From NCBI GenBank assembly GCA_026225945.1, contig JAMJFZ010001226.1, positions 659,001-723,000 of the forward strand: a DNA stretch of 64,000 bases. Reading direction: 5' to 3'. The notes beneath the pieces were generated by a model. That model searched no databases. It was not told where the DNA came from and saw only the letters and a program-made list of their open reading frames with translations. Both the position numbers and the translations under genes were made by a program. Positions within the stretch are counted from its first letter, which is position 1, and the number at the start of each line of letters is the position of its first letter. Below are positions 12,101 to 21,351 of this stretch, one piece after another. This DNA comes from Cricetomys ansorgei (lineage: Eukaryota > Chordata > Mammalia > Rodentia > Nesomyidae).

Positions 12101-15100
12101 CTCCCAAACACACCAAGCTCGAAGACAGGCAGAGACAGGGCACACAGAGAGGGGAGAGAGCAACAGGTCCTCATGGGCCCCACGACAGGATGTTTACAGA
12201 CAGGAGGGAGGCAGAGTCGTCCCCTCTCGGCCCTGGGGAAGGGAACAGTGAGAAGGCGACACGGAGGGAAGGAGGAGCAGACAGGAGGGGCAGCATGAGC
12301 CTTCACCTCTGGGACTGTGGAGAGGGGGAAAACGGGGGAGAGGGCAAGCGCCCAGGGTGAGGCCCTCCTCCTCCTCCTCCTCCTCCTTGCCGCTCTAGAG
12401 AGAGGGGAGAGTAAAGGAGGGGTTACAGAAGAGCAGCACCACAGCAGCACCCTCTCAGCTCTGGAGAGCAGTGTGAGGGGAGGAGGGGACAGAGCTAAGA
12501 CCAGCAGCCTTCCCCTGGGCTCCAGGGGTGACAGGGCTCACAGCTGGGGAGCTCAGGAGAGCAGAAGAGGCCACAGTGGGGAAGCAGAGAGTGCAAGGTG
12601 TGAGGGCTTCTCCCTGCCCGGTAGAGGTTCGGAGAGCCTGCAGAGCCCAGCAGCAGAGGGGCTTACCCTGGGTGTTGGTGGGTTTGGCCCAGGCGGGTGT
12701 GGGGGGGCCCGGGCCTCGAGGGGGACGGGCGTAAGTGGCCAGAAGGAGGCGGTAGGCTGGATTGGAGAGCAGCAGCGCTGTCGGGAGAAGGAGGGGGAGA
12801 CACGGGGAAGGGATGAGACTCAAGGCTAGCTGGACAGGGGTCTCGGCATAAGGCGAGACCGGGGCTCGTGGGAACGGACGTACAGGAGATACGGAGATAG
12901 AATAAGTCAAGGCCCTCGGGAGTCATGGAGAGCCGGACGGATGATGGATGGCTGCTAAAGCTGGTGTCTAAGTGCTGGGTAGACAGATGGGTTCATGGAT
13001 AGAGATGGATGGTGGGATGGACGGGCAGCTAGAAAGATGGATGGATGGGCAGACGGATGTACAAACAGATGAGGATGGACAGACGGGTGGATGGAGAGAA
13101 CAAGCGTGGAGAGTAAGGAGACGTGAGAGGGCACAACAAAACCGTGACACCGTGACAGGATGAGACCACTGGTATTCTGGGTAATAGGAAAACTTTGAGG
13201 GAAACCATATGAAGGTACCCAGAAATAAAACGAATGGAACTGGTGTAGACGGGAGAGGAGGAGAGGGGCGCGGTAAGAACAAAGGCGGGGGACAAGGTGG
13301 GATTGAACAAGGCAGACCTTACCAGAGCCATTGGGGACACAGGGCGCGGAGTGGGATGGAGTCCCCCGAGGCCGGGGCTCCTGGTAAGGGGGCGGCTCCC
13401 GGGGCCCTGGGCGGTTGTTGATGAGGATGGTGTCCCCAGGGACAGAGAGGTGAACCGTCAGCTCCTCCTCCAACACCCGGCGCTCAGCCTTGTTACGGGA
13501 TCAGAGAACATTAACTGAGCAGCTGCTAAGCACAGCTTCCTGGGTGCTTGGAGAGGAGTCTGTTCTCTCCTCATGGCAGGTCTACACAGCCGTAGCTCCC
13601 GCAGCCCGGCTTCCATGATGTGACCCACAGGCCCTAATTCCCAACCATAACAGACATCACCCTCCCAGACACAGGGAAGTCCGAGGCTTAGGGACAGCAG
13701 GCCACCCGCCACTTGCCCCCTCTGCTTCATCTGCTTCAGCTTTTGCCCACAGGTTGGTTGGGCTTGGCTAGAGAAAAGCCCCAGATGGAGGTGGGTGGAG
13801 CTTGGCTAGAGGTCAGAAAGTGAGGAAGGAGACTTATACTCCTGGCTCCTCCCTGAGGGCAGGTCTGCCACCTGCTACATCCTACGCTGGAAATCCCCGG
13901 ACTCTCTGGTTCTTGTTCCTCCTTAGTTCTGGTAACTGCCACCTCTTCTCAATACAAGGAGACCCACTGTGGTGGGAACTGACTCTGTGGTGGGAACGCG
14001 TGGTGCTCACACCATGCTCACTATTGAGAGTGGTCTCTGTTTCTCATACTAGTCCAAGCCCTGTAGACCCTACTGGCCCCGATTGTGTGGAGACACACAC
14101 TCATATGTAATGCACATGTACACACATGACAACACTCATATGTACATGCACATGTACACACACACGCATGCTCACATACACACGCGCACACATAAACATG
14201 CACACACACATACACAGAGGCACACATAAACATGCACACACTCGTACACACACATAAACACACACGCACACACATACACACACGTACACACACGCACACA
14301 AACACGCACACACATGTACACACACACATGCAAATGCACACACACATAAACACACACGCACACACATAAACACGCACACACATGTACACACACGTGCACA
14401 CACACGTGCACACACAAACACACACGAACACACATAAACACGCACACACATGTACACACACATGCACACACAAACACTCACACACGCATACACACACGTA
14501 CACACACGCGCGTGCACGCACACACACATGCACACACGTACACACACGTGCACACACGCGCGCATGCACACACAAACACACACGTGCACACATAAACACC
14601 CACACACATGTACACACACGTGCACACACAAACACACACGTACACACATAAACACGCACACACACGTACACACACGCACACACACGTACACACACACGCG
14701 CGCATGTACACACACATAAACACACACGCACACACATAAACACCCACACACATGTACACACACGTGCACACACAAACACACACACACGTGCGCGCACGCG
14801 CACACCGCCCACCTTGCTGAGCAGCCGGCGCCAGTGCAGCCTCCAGAGCATGAGTGCGATGATCAGCAGCAGCAGCAGGATGATGGCCACCAGGCAGCCG
14901 ATGAGGATGGCAGTTGGACTCCCCTCTGCCTTGGCCACTGGCTGCTGACCCCGGGGCTCCAGCTCTGACAGAGGAGAATGGTCAGCACCACAGCAGGTGC
15001 CCTGCCCCACCAGAGGGGGAGGCCCGGGAGGAACTGTGCCCAGTGACTGCTCACCCAAGCTGCTGAAGTTGGTGGGAGGTGGGCCAGGCGGCCACCAGGG

Positions 15101-18100
15101 GGCTGGTGGGAAGGTGCCCCCAGGAGACTGAGAGGAATCGTTCACCACATCTGGACAGACGGAAGAGAAGAGGGAGTCAGAGCAGGGGACCTGAGGGCGT
15201 AGAGGTGTGTGCAGCTGAGGGAACTGAGGGGCTGGGGAGTTAGGTAGCCCGTCGGTATGGTCTGGGGAGTCCCTGGCTAAGGGGAAGTGGAGAACTCAGA
15301 GAGAGGGGCCTTGGCGGTCTGCAGGAGTATTGAAGAGGCTGTTTCCCAACTAGGAAGTCTTTCCAGTCTACCTTCTGTCACTCTCGCTCAGGATGGATCA
15401 GGAGCGAGGGACTCACACAGGAAAGACAGAGAATCTCGGAGACAAAGGAGATCCTACACGCCTAGAATCCTAACACTTGGGAGGTTGAGGCAGGGGGATC
15501 GTGAGTTTTAGGCTGACCCAAATTATATAATGAGACCTAACTCAAAAAAAAAATTTTTTTTTTAAAAAAAGAATCTAAAAAAAATTTTTAAAAAAGAATC
15601 TACCTGGGTGTGGTAGCACACGCTTTTAATCCCAGCACTCAGAAGGTCGAGGCAGGTGGAGGGCTACGTAGTGACATCTTGTTGCAATACCACAATAAAA
15701 TAAAACAGAATCTACCAAACGCACACACACAAACCCCCAAAACAACAAGACAAACAAACAAAAAAAGCAGAATCGAAAAGACTCTACAAAGGAGTAGGGT
15801 CTGATTATGCTGCCCCTGTTTTAGAAATCTCACAGGTAACATGATACCAGGAATCCATACACTGGGGACGCCACGGGGTTAGCCGTCAGATAGGCAAACC
15901 TCAGTAGGGACCAGGGCCAGGCATGGCACCCTCTGGGGCTTACCAGAGACAAAAGAGATCTCGCTGAAGAGTAACCAGGGTCCGGCAAAGAGGAATCGGC
16001 ACTGCAGGAAGCGGCCCACGCGGCCGCCCAAGGGCACGGAGATGGTCCTGGCTCTGGGGTCCCCGAGGCTGCCCCCCAGAGCATGGCGCACGGGCTCTCC
16101 CTCCCAGGCCATGGCGGGGCCCCTCTTGAACCGGCATTCTACCCCGCCTGGCAAGCGGGCTCCCAGAGTGTGCATGTTGTTACAGTGCACCTAGGAAGAC
16201 AGGAGAGACACCGAGTCAAGGCCGGGGAAGCCTGGCAGGACGTCCTCACGGAGAGCAGAGCTCGCTCACCTGCATGGCCTGGAAAGTCCTCAGCTGGTCG
16301 AACTCAAACTCCATCTCCACATAGCCGCTGGGGAAGCTCTGGTTGCTCCATCCCACGTAGTCGTAACCTGGCCAGACCCGCAGCTCCTGGCTCTGCCTGA
16401 AGTCATCCAGCCCCACCACACCATCTGCCAGCTGGCCCAGACCACCATACTGCAGCCTGGTTGGAGGGAACGGGGAAGGAAGGTTACGGGGAGAGGGATT
16501 GGACCACGGGTGCTTTCTGCCCAGCTGTGGTCTTGGACAGCCCAGTCATCACCTACTCTCCCGTTCCTACCCCACCCCGATGTTGGGGAACACTCTACTC
16601 TCTTGCGTGCATCGTACCCAGAACTTTCACAAGCTACTCGGCGGGTCACACACCACGCTGAGCTGCCACCACCGAGGCACGCAGTTCAGTCTATGGTGTG
16701 CGTGTTTACTGTGACAGTTTCCAACAGATATTCTTAGCTGGGAGGGGCGCCTTGCTGTCTTTTTAAGTCAGTGTCTCGGGGAGTTCGTGCTAGCCTAGGA
16801 CTTGCTGCGTAGCGGGGATGACCTGAAATCCCTGGTATTCCTGACTCTACTCTCCAAGTACAGGAGTTCTGGATGCTCTGCCAGTTTTCTTACATTTGAT
16901 CCTTGTCGGGACCATGGGGTGCCTCTTTCTAACTCACATAAAACACCACATGCACACGCACGTGTGCACACACACACACATTCGAACGCACTGGCCTCCT
17001 CCCATCCCAAGCTCCGTGTCCTGCAGGCTCGCCCCGCTTACCCGCCAGCAGTATATCCGTCGTAGGTGGAATCGTTGAGATGCACCACCTCCGTCAAGTA
17101 CATGGTCTGCCCCACGGGGGCTGTGTACGACAGGAGTCCGTCTGCGGGGATGGGGGGGCGGTCAGAGGCACCAGAACTGAGCGATGTCAGCCCGTTCTTA
17201 TTCGTTCTTATTCGTGTGTCTGGACCCCTCTCCCACTGGGTGGCAGCGTCCTGACAGAAACGGTTCTCCAGGACTAGAAGGGGGCTCCTGGGGGGCTGAC
17301 CTACTCACCTCCCCAGAGGCAACCGTAGAGCTCCACGCGCAGACAGACACTCATGACCCGGTCCGCCCGGGGGTAGAAGCGGACCAGGCGGGCCACCATG
17401 GGGGGCCCGAGGTCCTTGAGCACCACTCCCCCAGGATCCTCATTCCCAGAAATCACCTGCGGGCCAGGAAAAGGGGTGGATGGGTGGGCAGGGCTCCAGG
17501 TCAGAGCTAACCCTGCCCAGCCTTCAGCTGCTCCCCGGCTCGGCCCCTGGGGGCCACTGAGAGACGGGCGGAGGGTGTCACCGGGCACACAGTACTGGGT
17601 GCAGCTGAGCATTGTTAAAAGGAGGCTCTGGAACAGTGACTACTGATGCCTCTCAGAGCTCTGGTGGTCCCTCCTCAATTGCACCTTGGCTCCCCTCCCC
17701 CCTGCCTGGGTCCACGTGTCCCCAAGCCATTCGTGTCACGGTCCTTATGCAGACCCTCGGCACCCAGAATCCTGCCTCAGCACCCCCTGCCTCACCCCAT
17801 TCCCTCTGTTCATTCAACAGCTGACCGAGCACCCACTCTGGACCAGACATGATCTCAGTGGTGAAGTCAGCCCCTCCTCACAGGACAGCTGTGAGGAACA
17901 AGAGGCAGTGTGTGGGGAGGAGCGGGGAGGTGGGTGTCCAGGGCGAGATCTGCAGAAGGGGACATCTCCGAGGAGAACTGGCTGGGGCCAGAGGGAGCCT
18001 GAGAGTGTCCGGGGGAGGGCTCGCCAGACATAGACAGCAGCAAGCGTATGAGCCCCGACTATGGGGAGGGACGCTGGTTTGTTCCACGAACAGCAATAAA

Positions 18101-19611
18101 GGTGGTATGGTCCCAGGGTGGGTACACGTGTGTGGATTTGCACACGTGCATGCAGTATCTGCAGAGACCTGCAAAGGAGGGCGCAAAACCACGTGGGGCT
18201 GGAACTGGGCTGGAACTGGGCTGGAACTGGGCTGGAACTGGGCTAGGTGAACTGCTTCGCACTCGGTCACAGAACTGAGGGTTTTTGATTCTCTGGTGGA
18301 GTCAAAGCCGGGCTGAGAGCGGGATGTGGCCCTCTGACTTCCTTCAGTTAGTGTGTGCTGTTTGTAGCCCGAGGGAGAGGTTTGATACGTAATAGAAAGG
18401 GGCAGGAGCAGGCTGAATCCCAGCTGGGTGAAAGGCATGGCTTAGAGCTGGGAGCGGAGGGGAGAGGAAGAGGGACGGGGTTCAGGAAATGCCACGAAGG
18501 TGGGTGAAGAGAACTGAGTGAGCAAGCCACAGACTCCACCTTGGTTTGTGGTCTGAGTTTCTAGACATCTTCCCAAGCTGAGAAGGATAAAAAGGAACAG
18601 GCTTGGGGCAGGAGTGGGAACCAAGGTCCGCTGGGGAGGCCGGTGGTGAGTCCGAGACTCCCACAGGACGTTAACGGCAGCCAGGTTGGCCGCACTGGGC
18701 AGCGGCGGTGGACGCCCTTCAGCAAGGAGAAGACTGCAGCCCTTCCTCCCCAGGAGCCCACCCTTCCAGCCTCACCTCCTGACCCCAGCGGTCCTTCCAG
18801 TGTATCCAGCGGCGGCCGTCTCGGGAGTAACGTAACCGGTAGCTACGGGAGAACTCTTTGCCCAGTCCCCCGGCGTGGCGGCCCTGCGTGCCCACCAGAG
18901 CCACCAGGTGTAGCCTCCGAAGGTCCACCTGCAGGAACTCCTCCTCCTTGGGGAACACGGGCCCCGCAGGGCACCAGGCGCCGTCGCCATCGCTGCTCTC
19001 CAGCCTAGCGAGGGAATGCAGTCAGGGCAACAGTTGACCCTGGATATTTTTATTTTTGAGGCGTCCCTCATAGTTCAGGCTGGCCTCACTATGTAACCGA
19101 GGCTGACCTCACACTTCGGTTCTTCTGCCTCTAACGGCATATGCCGCTACACCTTCTACGGGGTGCTGGGAATGGAATACGGAGCTTCGTGCTAGGTAAG
19201 CACCCTAACTGAGCCACACTGCCAGCCTGGCCATGGGTCTATTGAAAACCTGCTCCATCTACACCGTATAAGTCTCACTGGCCAGGGTCCATAAAAAAGC
19301 TCCCTCAGGGCAACCCCCTGGTGTCAGGTACCTGCTGTGGCGGGCAGCGGTGGAATCTGACCACGAGCTGGACACGGAGATGTCACTGTCGGGAATGGTG
19401 CGGTCCTGCATGCCCAGGGCATAGCGGCACTTGGCTGAAGGACAGAGGCACACACAAGTCAGGGTCCCCCAACTCTCTGACTCCCAAGCTCTAGTCCTCA
19501 GAGACCCAAGACCTCAGTCTCCTCACCGGGGTCGAAATGTCCCTTCATGTCGGCATCTCCAATGGTCACCAAGAGCAGCAGCAGTAGAGATGAGAGGACC
19601 CCTGCCCCCAT
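9002..19611 (-). CDS. Ddr1: Ddr1, discoidin domain receptor tyrosine kinase 1
   Basis: Collagen-binding receptor tyrosine kinase of the plasma membrane, controlling adhesion, migration and matrix remodelling in epithelia. Seventeen coding exons on the minus strand join in frame: 19611-19527, 19434-19332, 19004-18776, 17456-17309, 17141-17042, 16456-16270, 16190-15944, 15150-15055, 14964-14813, 13488-13323, 12777-12667, 11715-11471, 11296-11169, 10614-10396, 10052-9818, 9386-9237 and 9142-9002. The total is 2742 nt, that is 913 residues plus TAA, the length of human DDR1b. Order: signal peptide (about 1-20), discoidin domain (Cys31-Cys185), discoidin-like domain (about 190-367), proline-rich linker, transmembrane helix (about 418-438), juxtamembrane region with Tyr484, Tyr513 and Tyr520, and kinase (about 610-905) with GEGQFGE 617-623, Lys655, Glu672, gatekeeper Thr701, HRD 764-766, DFG 784-786 and activation tyrosines 792, 796 and 797. 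N-glycosylation sequons are at 211, 260, 370 and 394. All catalytic residues are present, with no frameshift or stop, so the gene looks functional. Confidence 0.98.
9237..9386 (-). CDS. Ddr1: Ddr1 coding exon 16
   Basis: Residues 818-867, [20 protein letters not shown] through FFRDQGRQ; 150 nt, phase 0 on both sides. Confidence 0.97.
9387..9817 (-). other. Ddr1 intron 15
   Basis: 431 nt, pyrimidine-rich on the plus strand, GT..AG; no repeat or other feature recognised. Confidence 0.8.
9818..10052 (-). CDS. Ddr1: Ddr1 coding exon 15 (catalytic and activation loops)
   Basis: Residues 739-817 with HRDLATRN (764-771), DFG (784-786), [20 protein letters not shown] containing Tyr792, Tyr796 and Tyr797, and MAWECILM. 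Confidence 0.98.
10053..10395 (-). other. Ddr1 intron 14
   Basis: 343 nt, single-copy looking; nothing further recognised. Confidence 0.8.
10396..10614 (-). CDS. Ddr1: Ddr1 coding exon 14 (alphaC, hinge, kinase insert)
   Basis: Residues 666-738, [19 protein letters not shown] (Glu672), [15 protein letters not shown] (gatekeeper Thr701, hinge Met704), then the variable kinase insert [17 protein letters not shown]. Confidence 0.97.
10755..11150. repeat. Unresolved AT-rich then interspersed-repeat-like stretch in Ddr1 intron 13
   Basis: Begins with an ATT/TTA-rich run (10755-10820). The part containing acttgggactggataaccat and atggcctgtagctctc resembles a dispersed rodent repeat, but I cannot name the family. 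Confidence 0.35.
11169..11296 (-). CDS. Ddr1: Ddr1 coding exon 13 (kinase N-lobe)
   Basis: Residues 624-665, [19 protein letters not shown] and [18 protein letters not shown]; Lys655 is the ATP-binding lysine. Confidence 0.96.
11471..11715 (-). CDS. Ddr1: Ddr1 coding exon 12 (juxtamembrane and P-loop)
   Basis: Residues 542-623, [20 protein letters not shown] through [18 protein letters not shown] (Tyr547) and the glycine-rich loop. Confidence 0.97.
11716..12666 (-). other. Ddr1 intron 11 with CTC triplet run
   Basis: 951 nt. It contains (CTC)8-type triplets at 12366-12388 and otherwise single-copy, GC-rich sequence. Open frames running through it are not coding. Confidence 0.7.
12667..12777 (-). 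CDS. Ddr1: Ddr1 coding exon 11, DDR1a/b cassette exon
   Basis: Exactly 111 nt (37 codons), phase 1 on both sides, so it can be skipped without a frameshift. It encodes [20 protein letters not shown] and onward. NPAY (Tyr513) is the PTB-type docking site of DDR1b, and Tyr520 is also here. Skipping it gives an 876-residue DDR1a-type receptor. Confidence 0.96.
12950..13100. repeat. (GATG/GACG)n tetranucleotide-rich tract
   Basis: Degenerate atgg/gacg repeats (agatggatggatgggcagac and relatives) within Ddr1 intron 10. Confidence 0.75.
13323..13488 (-). CDS. Ddr1: Ddr1 coding exon 10 (juxtamembrane)
   Basis: Residues 450-504, [19 protein letters not shown] through APCVPNGS, with Tyr484 in EPPPYQEP. 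The acceptor (ccgtaacaag) has a poor pyrimidine tract and AAG instead of CAG. Confidence 0.95.
13489..14095 (-). other. Ddr1 intron 9, acceptor-side unique part
   Basis: About 600 nt of single-copy sequence between the long GT tract and the exon 10 acceptor; no feature recognised. Confidence 0.7.
14096..14806. repeat. Long (CA/CG/TA)n alternating purine-pyrimidine tract in Ddr1 intron 9
   Basis: About 700 bp of cacaca, cacgtaca, cacgcgcg and cataaacac blocks. On the transcribed strand it is GU-rich and starts within about 10 nt of the exon 9 donor. Long Val/Cys-rich open frames here are low-complexity artefacts. Confidence 0.95.
14813..14964 (-). CDS. Ddr1: Ddr1 coding exon 9 (transmembrane exon)
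   Basis: Residues 399-449: [15 protein letters not shown], then the hydrophobic helix [20 protein letters not shown], then basic [10 protein letters not shown]. Donor AAG|GTGGGC is followed almost at once by the long GT tract of intron 9. Confidence 0.97.
15055..15150 (-). CDS. Ddr1: Ddr1 coding exon 8 (proline-rich extracellular linker)
   Basis: Residues 367-398, [20 protein letters not shown] and onward to NFSSL. The SQSPGG segment resembles the human linker; I recall mouse as lacking it. A CTCF-type core (ccaccagggggc) lies inside the coding sequence at 15092-15103. Confidence 0.95.
15435..15550 (+). mobile_element. B1-type SINE, diverged
   Basis: aatcctaacacttgggaggt and gagacctaactcaaaaaaaa. 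Confidence 0.55.
15600..15785 (+). mobile_element. B1 SINE with A-rich tail
   Basis: ctgggtgtggtagcacacgc, tttaatcccagcactcagaa, then a CA/A-rich tail. Confidence 0.65.
15944..16190 (-). CDS. Ddr1: Ddr1 coding exon 7
   Basis: Residues 285-366, [20 protein letters not shown] through [10 protein letters not shown]; end of the discoidin-like domain. Intron 6, just upstream, is only 79 nt. Confidence 0.96.
16270..16456 (-). CDS. Ddr1: Ddr1 coding exon 6
   Basis: Residues 222-284, [19 protein letters not shown] through [13 protein letters not shown]; sequon Asn260-Gln-Ser. Part of the discoidin-like domain. Confidence 0.96.
16735..16880 (-). mobile_element. B1 fragment in Ddr1 intron 5
   Basis: gtgctagcctaggacttgct and ctctccaagtacaggag keep a diverged reverse B1 pattern. 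A short CA tract follows at 16948-16981. Confidence 0.45.
17042..17141 (-). CDS. Ddr1: Ddr1 coding exon 5
   Basis: Residues 189-221, [20 protein letters not shown] and onward; contains sequon Asn211-Asp-Ser. Donor GG|GTAAGC. Confidence 0.95.
17309..17456 (-). CDS. Ddr1: Ddr1 coding exon 4
   Basis: Residues 140-188, [19 protein letters not shown] through VELYGCLWG; Cys185 closes the discoidin domain. Confidence 0.96.
17457..18775 (-). other. Ddr1 intron 3
   Basis: 1319 nt, mostly single-copy; the only repeat seen is four perfect 11-bp gggctggaact units at 18196-18239. Confidence 0.75.
18196..18239 (+). repeat. 11-bp tandem repeat, four copies
   Basis: gggctggaact repeated four times without a mismatch, then a broken fifth unit. 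Confidence 0.95.
18776..19004 (-). CDS. Ddr1: Ddr1 coding exon 3 (discoidin domain core)
   Basis: Residues 63-139, with [20 protein letters not shown] and [17 protein letters not shown], the collagen-binding beta-barrel. The acceptor is tcgctag and the donor GAG|GTGAGG. Confidence 0.96.
19040..19232 (-). mobile_element. B4-like SINE in Ddr1 intron 2
   Basis: A reverse B1-type part (caggctggcctcactatgta) is followed by an ID/tRNA-type part (gtgctaggtaagcaccctaa), the B4 composite order. Confidence 0.5.
19332..19434 (-). CDS. Ddr1: Ddr1 coding exon 2
   Basis: Residues 29-62, [20 protein letters not shown] and onward; Cys31 opens the discoidin domain. Confidence 0.96.
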
Positions 19612-19630
19612 TGCTCCGGATCCCTCCAGC
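19527..19630 (-). CDS. Ddr1: Ddr1 coding exon 1 (signal peptide)
   Basis: Opens after acceptor ctccgtag at 19630 with 19 nt of 5'UTR, then the ATG at 19611-19609. Encodes [20 protein letters not shown], a clear signal peptide, then DMKGHFDP. Donor G|GTGAGG. The acceptor means at least one non-coding exon lies upstream. Confidence 0.95.
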
Positions 19631-19892
19631 CTACGGAGGAGGGAACAGCATCTCTGCAGGGGACAGAGAGGGAGGAGAGTCGGCCGCAGCCAGGAGGATC
19701 TAGGTACAGCCAACAGCAAGACAGACAGGAGGCTGCTTTGGGGATAAAAACAGCAAAATGGCCACATACACACACATATACACAAGTCACTGTTTAGAGC
19801 ATGGTTCTACTTTCAGACTGCCCCCTAACACACCGGGCACTGGCCGAGCCCTTCAACAGGAGTTCAGAACTTTATCGTCAGCCATTTCATTT

Positions 19893-20048
19893 TACTTATT
19901 TATTTTTGGTGAGGCAGGATTTCCTCGTGCAGTCCTGGCTGTCCTGGAACTCACTCTGTAGACCAGGCTGGCCTTGAACTCACAGACATCCGCCTGCCTC
20001 TGCCTCCCGAGTGCTGGGATTAAAGGCGTGCGTCACCGCTGCCTAGCT
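19893..20048 (-). mobile_element. B1 SINE
   Basis: Near-intact reverse B1: ctgtcctggaactcactctg, tgcctcccgagtgctgggat, taaaggcgtgcgtcaccgct. Confidence 0.9.
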
Positions 20049-20444
20049 TCATCAGTCACTTTATAAGGTAGATGTTTTGATCCGTACTTAACACACAAAG
20101 AAAACGGAGATCTGTTCACTAAATGACTTACCTAAAGCCCCTCCAACCCTAACCAATAAAGAAAATAAAAACAGAAACAATGGCTTCAAAAACGCAGGCG
20201 ACACACATAGGCAAAAGACTTAACAGTTATGATAAACTAAGAGCTCTTATAAATGGACCAGAGAAATATATATATATATATAAAGTATATAAATAACCCA
20301 ATACAGAAATGACCCAAGACTCTGAAACCTTATTTCATAGAACAGAGCGAATATGTCTAAAATATATATATTTAAAAATAGCCAAGTTTATTAGAGTCAG
20401 AAAAATACAAATCAGACAGAGGAAAAAAAATCTCAGACAGGGCT
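20049..20444. other. AT-rich segment in the Ddr1 5'UTR intron
   Basis: Includes a (TA)n run at 20268-20282. The composition is L1-like but no L1 frame can be recognised. Confidence 0.4.
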
Positions 20445-20592
20445 CCCCACCAACAAGGGCAAGGTTTCTCTGTCGAGCCCTGGCTGTCCAGGAACTTGCT
20501 CTGTAGACCAGGCTGGCCTTGAACTCAGAAATCACCTGCTTCTGCCTCCCAAGGGCTGGGATGAAAGGCCTGTGCCACCATCACCCAGCTTG
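20445..20592 (-). mobile_element. B1 SINE
   Basis: gtttctctgtcgagccctgg, tagaccaggctggccttgaa, ctgcctcccaagggctggga. Confidence 0.85.
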
Positions 20593-20733
20593 GGACAGGG
20601 TCTTACTGTGTAGCCCAAGCTGGCCTGAAACTTACTATGTAGCCTAGGCTGGTCTTGAACTTGGCAGCAGTCCTCCTGCTTCAGTATCCCAAACGCTAGA
20701 ATTACAGATACACACTTGGCATGCCTCACCTGT
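20592..20733 (-). mobile_element. Second B1 SINE in the same orientation
   Basis: acagggtcttactgtgtagc and tatgtagcctaggctggtct; abuts the preceding copy. Confidence 0.65.
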
Positions 20734-20734
20734 C

Positions 20735-21052
20735 AAGTTTTTATAAAATTTATTTTTTAATTTTTATTCATATAAATTGCCTGCGTGTGTGGATGTGCAC
20801 GACATGCATGTAGTACCCGAGGGAGCCAGAAGAGGGCATCAGAACTGCATGACATGCATGTAGTACCCGAGGGAGCCAGAAGAGGGCATCAGAACTGCAC
20901 GACATGCATGTAGTACCCGAGGGAGCCAGAAGAGGGCGTCAGAACTCCTAGAACTAGAGTTACTGGTGGTTGTTGAGTGATCACCATGAGGGTGCTGGGT
21001 CCTCTGTGAGAGCAGCCAGTGCTCTTAACCACTAAGCCATCTCTCCAGTATT
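20735..21052 (-). mobile_element. B2 SINE carrying a triplicated internal segment
   Basis: Reverse B2 ending in gtgctcttaaccactaagcc and atctctccag. Its centre is expanded by three 50-bp tandem units. Confidence 0.85.
20797..20946 (+). repeat. 50-bp tandem repeat, three copies, inside the B2
   Basis: Units at 20797-20846, 20847-20896 and 20897-20946 differ at two positions only (c/t at base 4, a/g at base 41). Each contains gagccagaagagggc, the CTCF-like motif of rodent B2. Confidence 0.97.
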
Positions 21053-21351
21053 TTTAAAGGTTATATCTTTTATGGGAAGAGAGGCAGAGGGAAGCCACCA
21101 TTCTTGGTGTGCGGGTGGCGGTGGGTGGGGTGCTACAGCATTATCATCTGCTTGGAAAGCAATCTAGCAATATGGTCGCGACAGATTGTGGAAACACAGG
21201 AAGAACTCCAACCTGCTCCTAGATGCCTATCGTGGATCCTTTGGTGAGGACCCTAACCCTAAGTGCCCACAGGGGATGTTGGGGCGGGATGGGGTGGGAT
21301 TGGCTGGGGGGCTGTTAAGCTTCTATGTAGCTATGAAAAGAAAAAAAAAAC

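Larger units (their letters stand above)
15151..15943 (-). other. Ddr1 intron 7
   Basis: 793 nt containing two plus-oriented B1 elements and an A/T-homopolymer junction (15541-15597); the rest is unique. Confidence 0.75.

Noticed and set aside
11467..12450. 327-codon minus-strand open frame
   Set aside because: Runs from Ddr1 intron 11 through exon 12 in a different frame; the real exon 12 uses another frame and clean splice sites.
14021..14805. Long Val/Cys-rich open frames on the minus strand and Thr/His frames on plus
   Set aside because: Low-complexity products of the intron 9 CA/CG tract. Only the part from 15148 to 14813 overlaps true Ddr1 exons.
20049..21250. Possible L1 remnant around the SINEs
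   Set aside because: A/T-rich composition and a few L1-like words, but no reading frame or continuous match could be supported.
21246..21260. Telomere-like ccctaaccctaa
   Set aside because: Only two units; too short to be an interstitial telomeric repeat.
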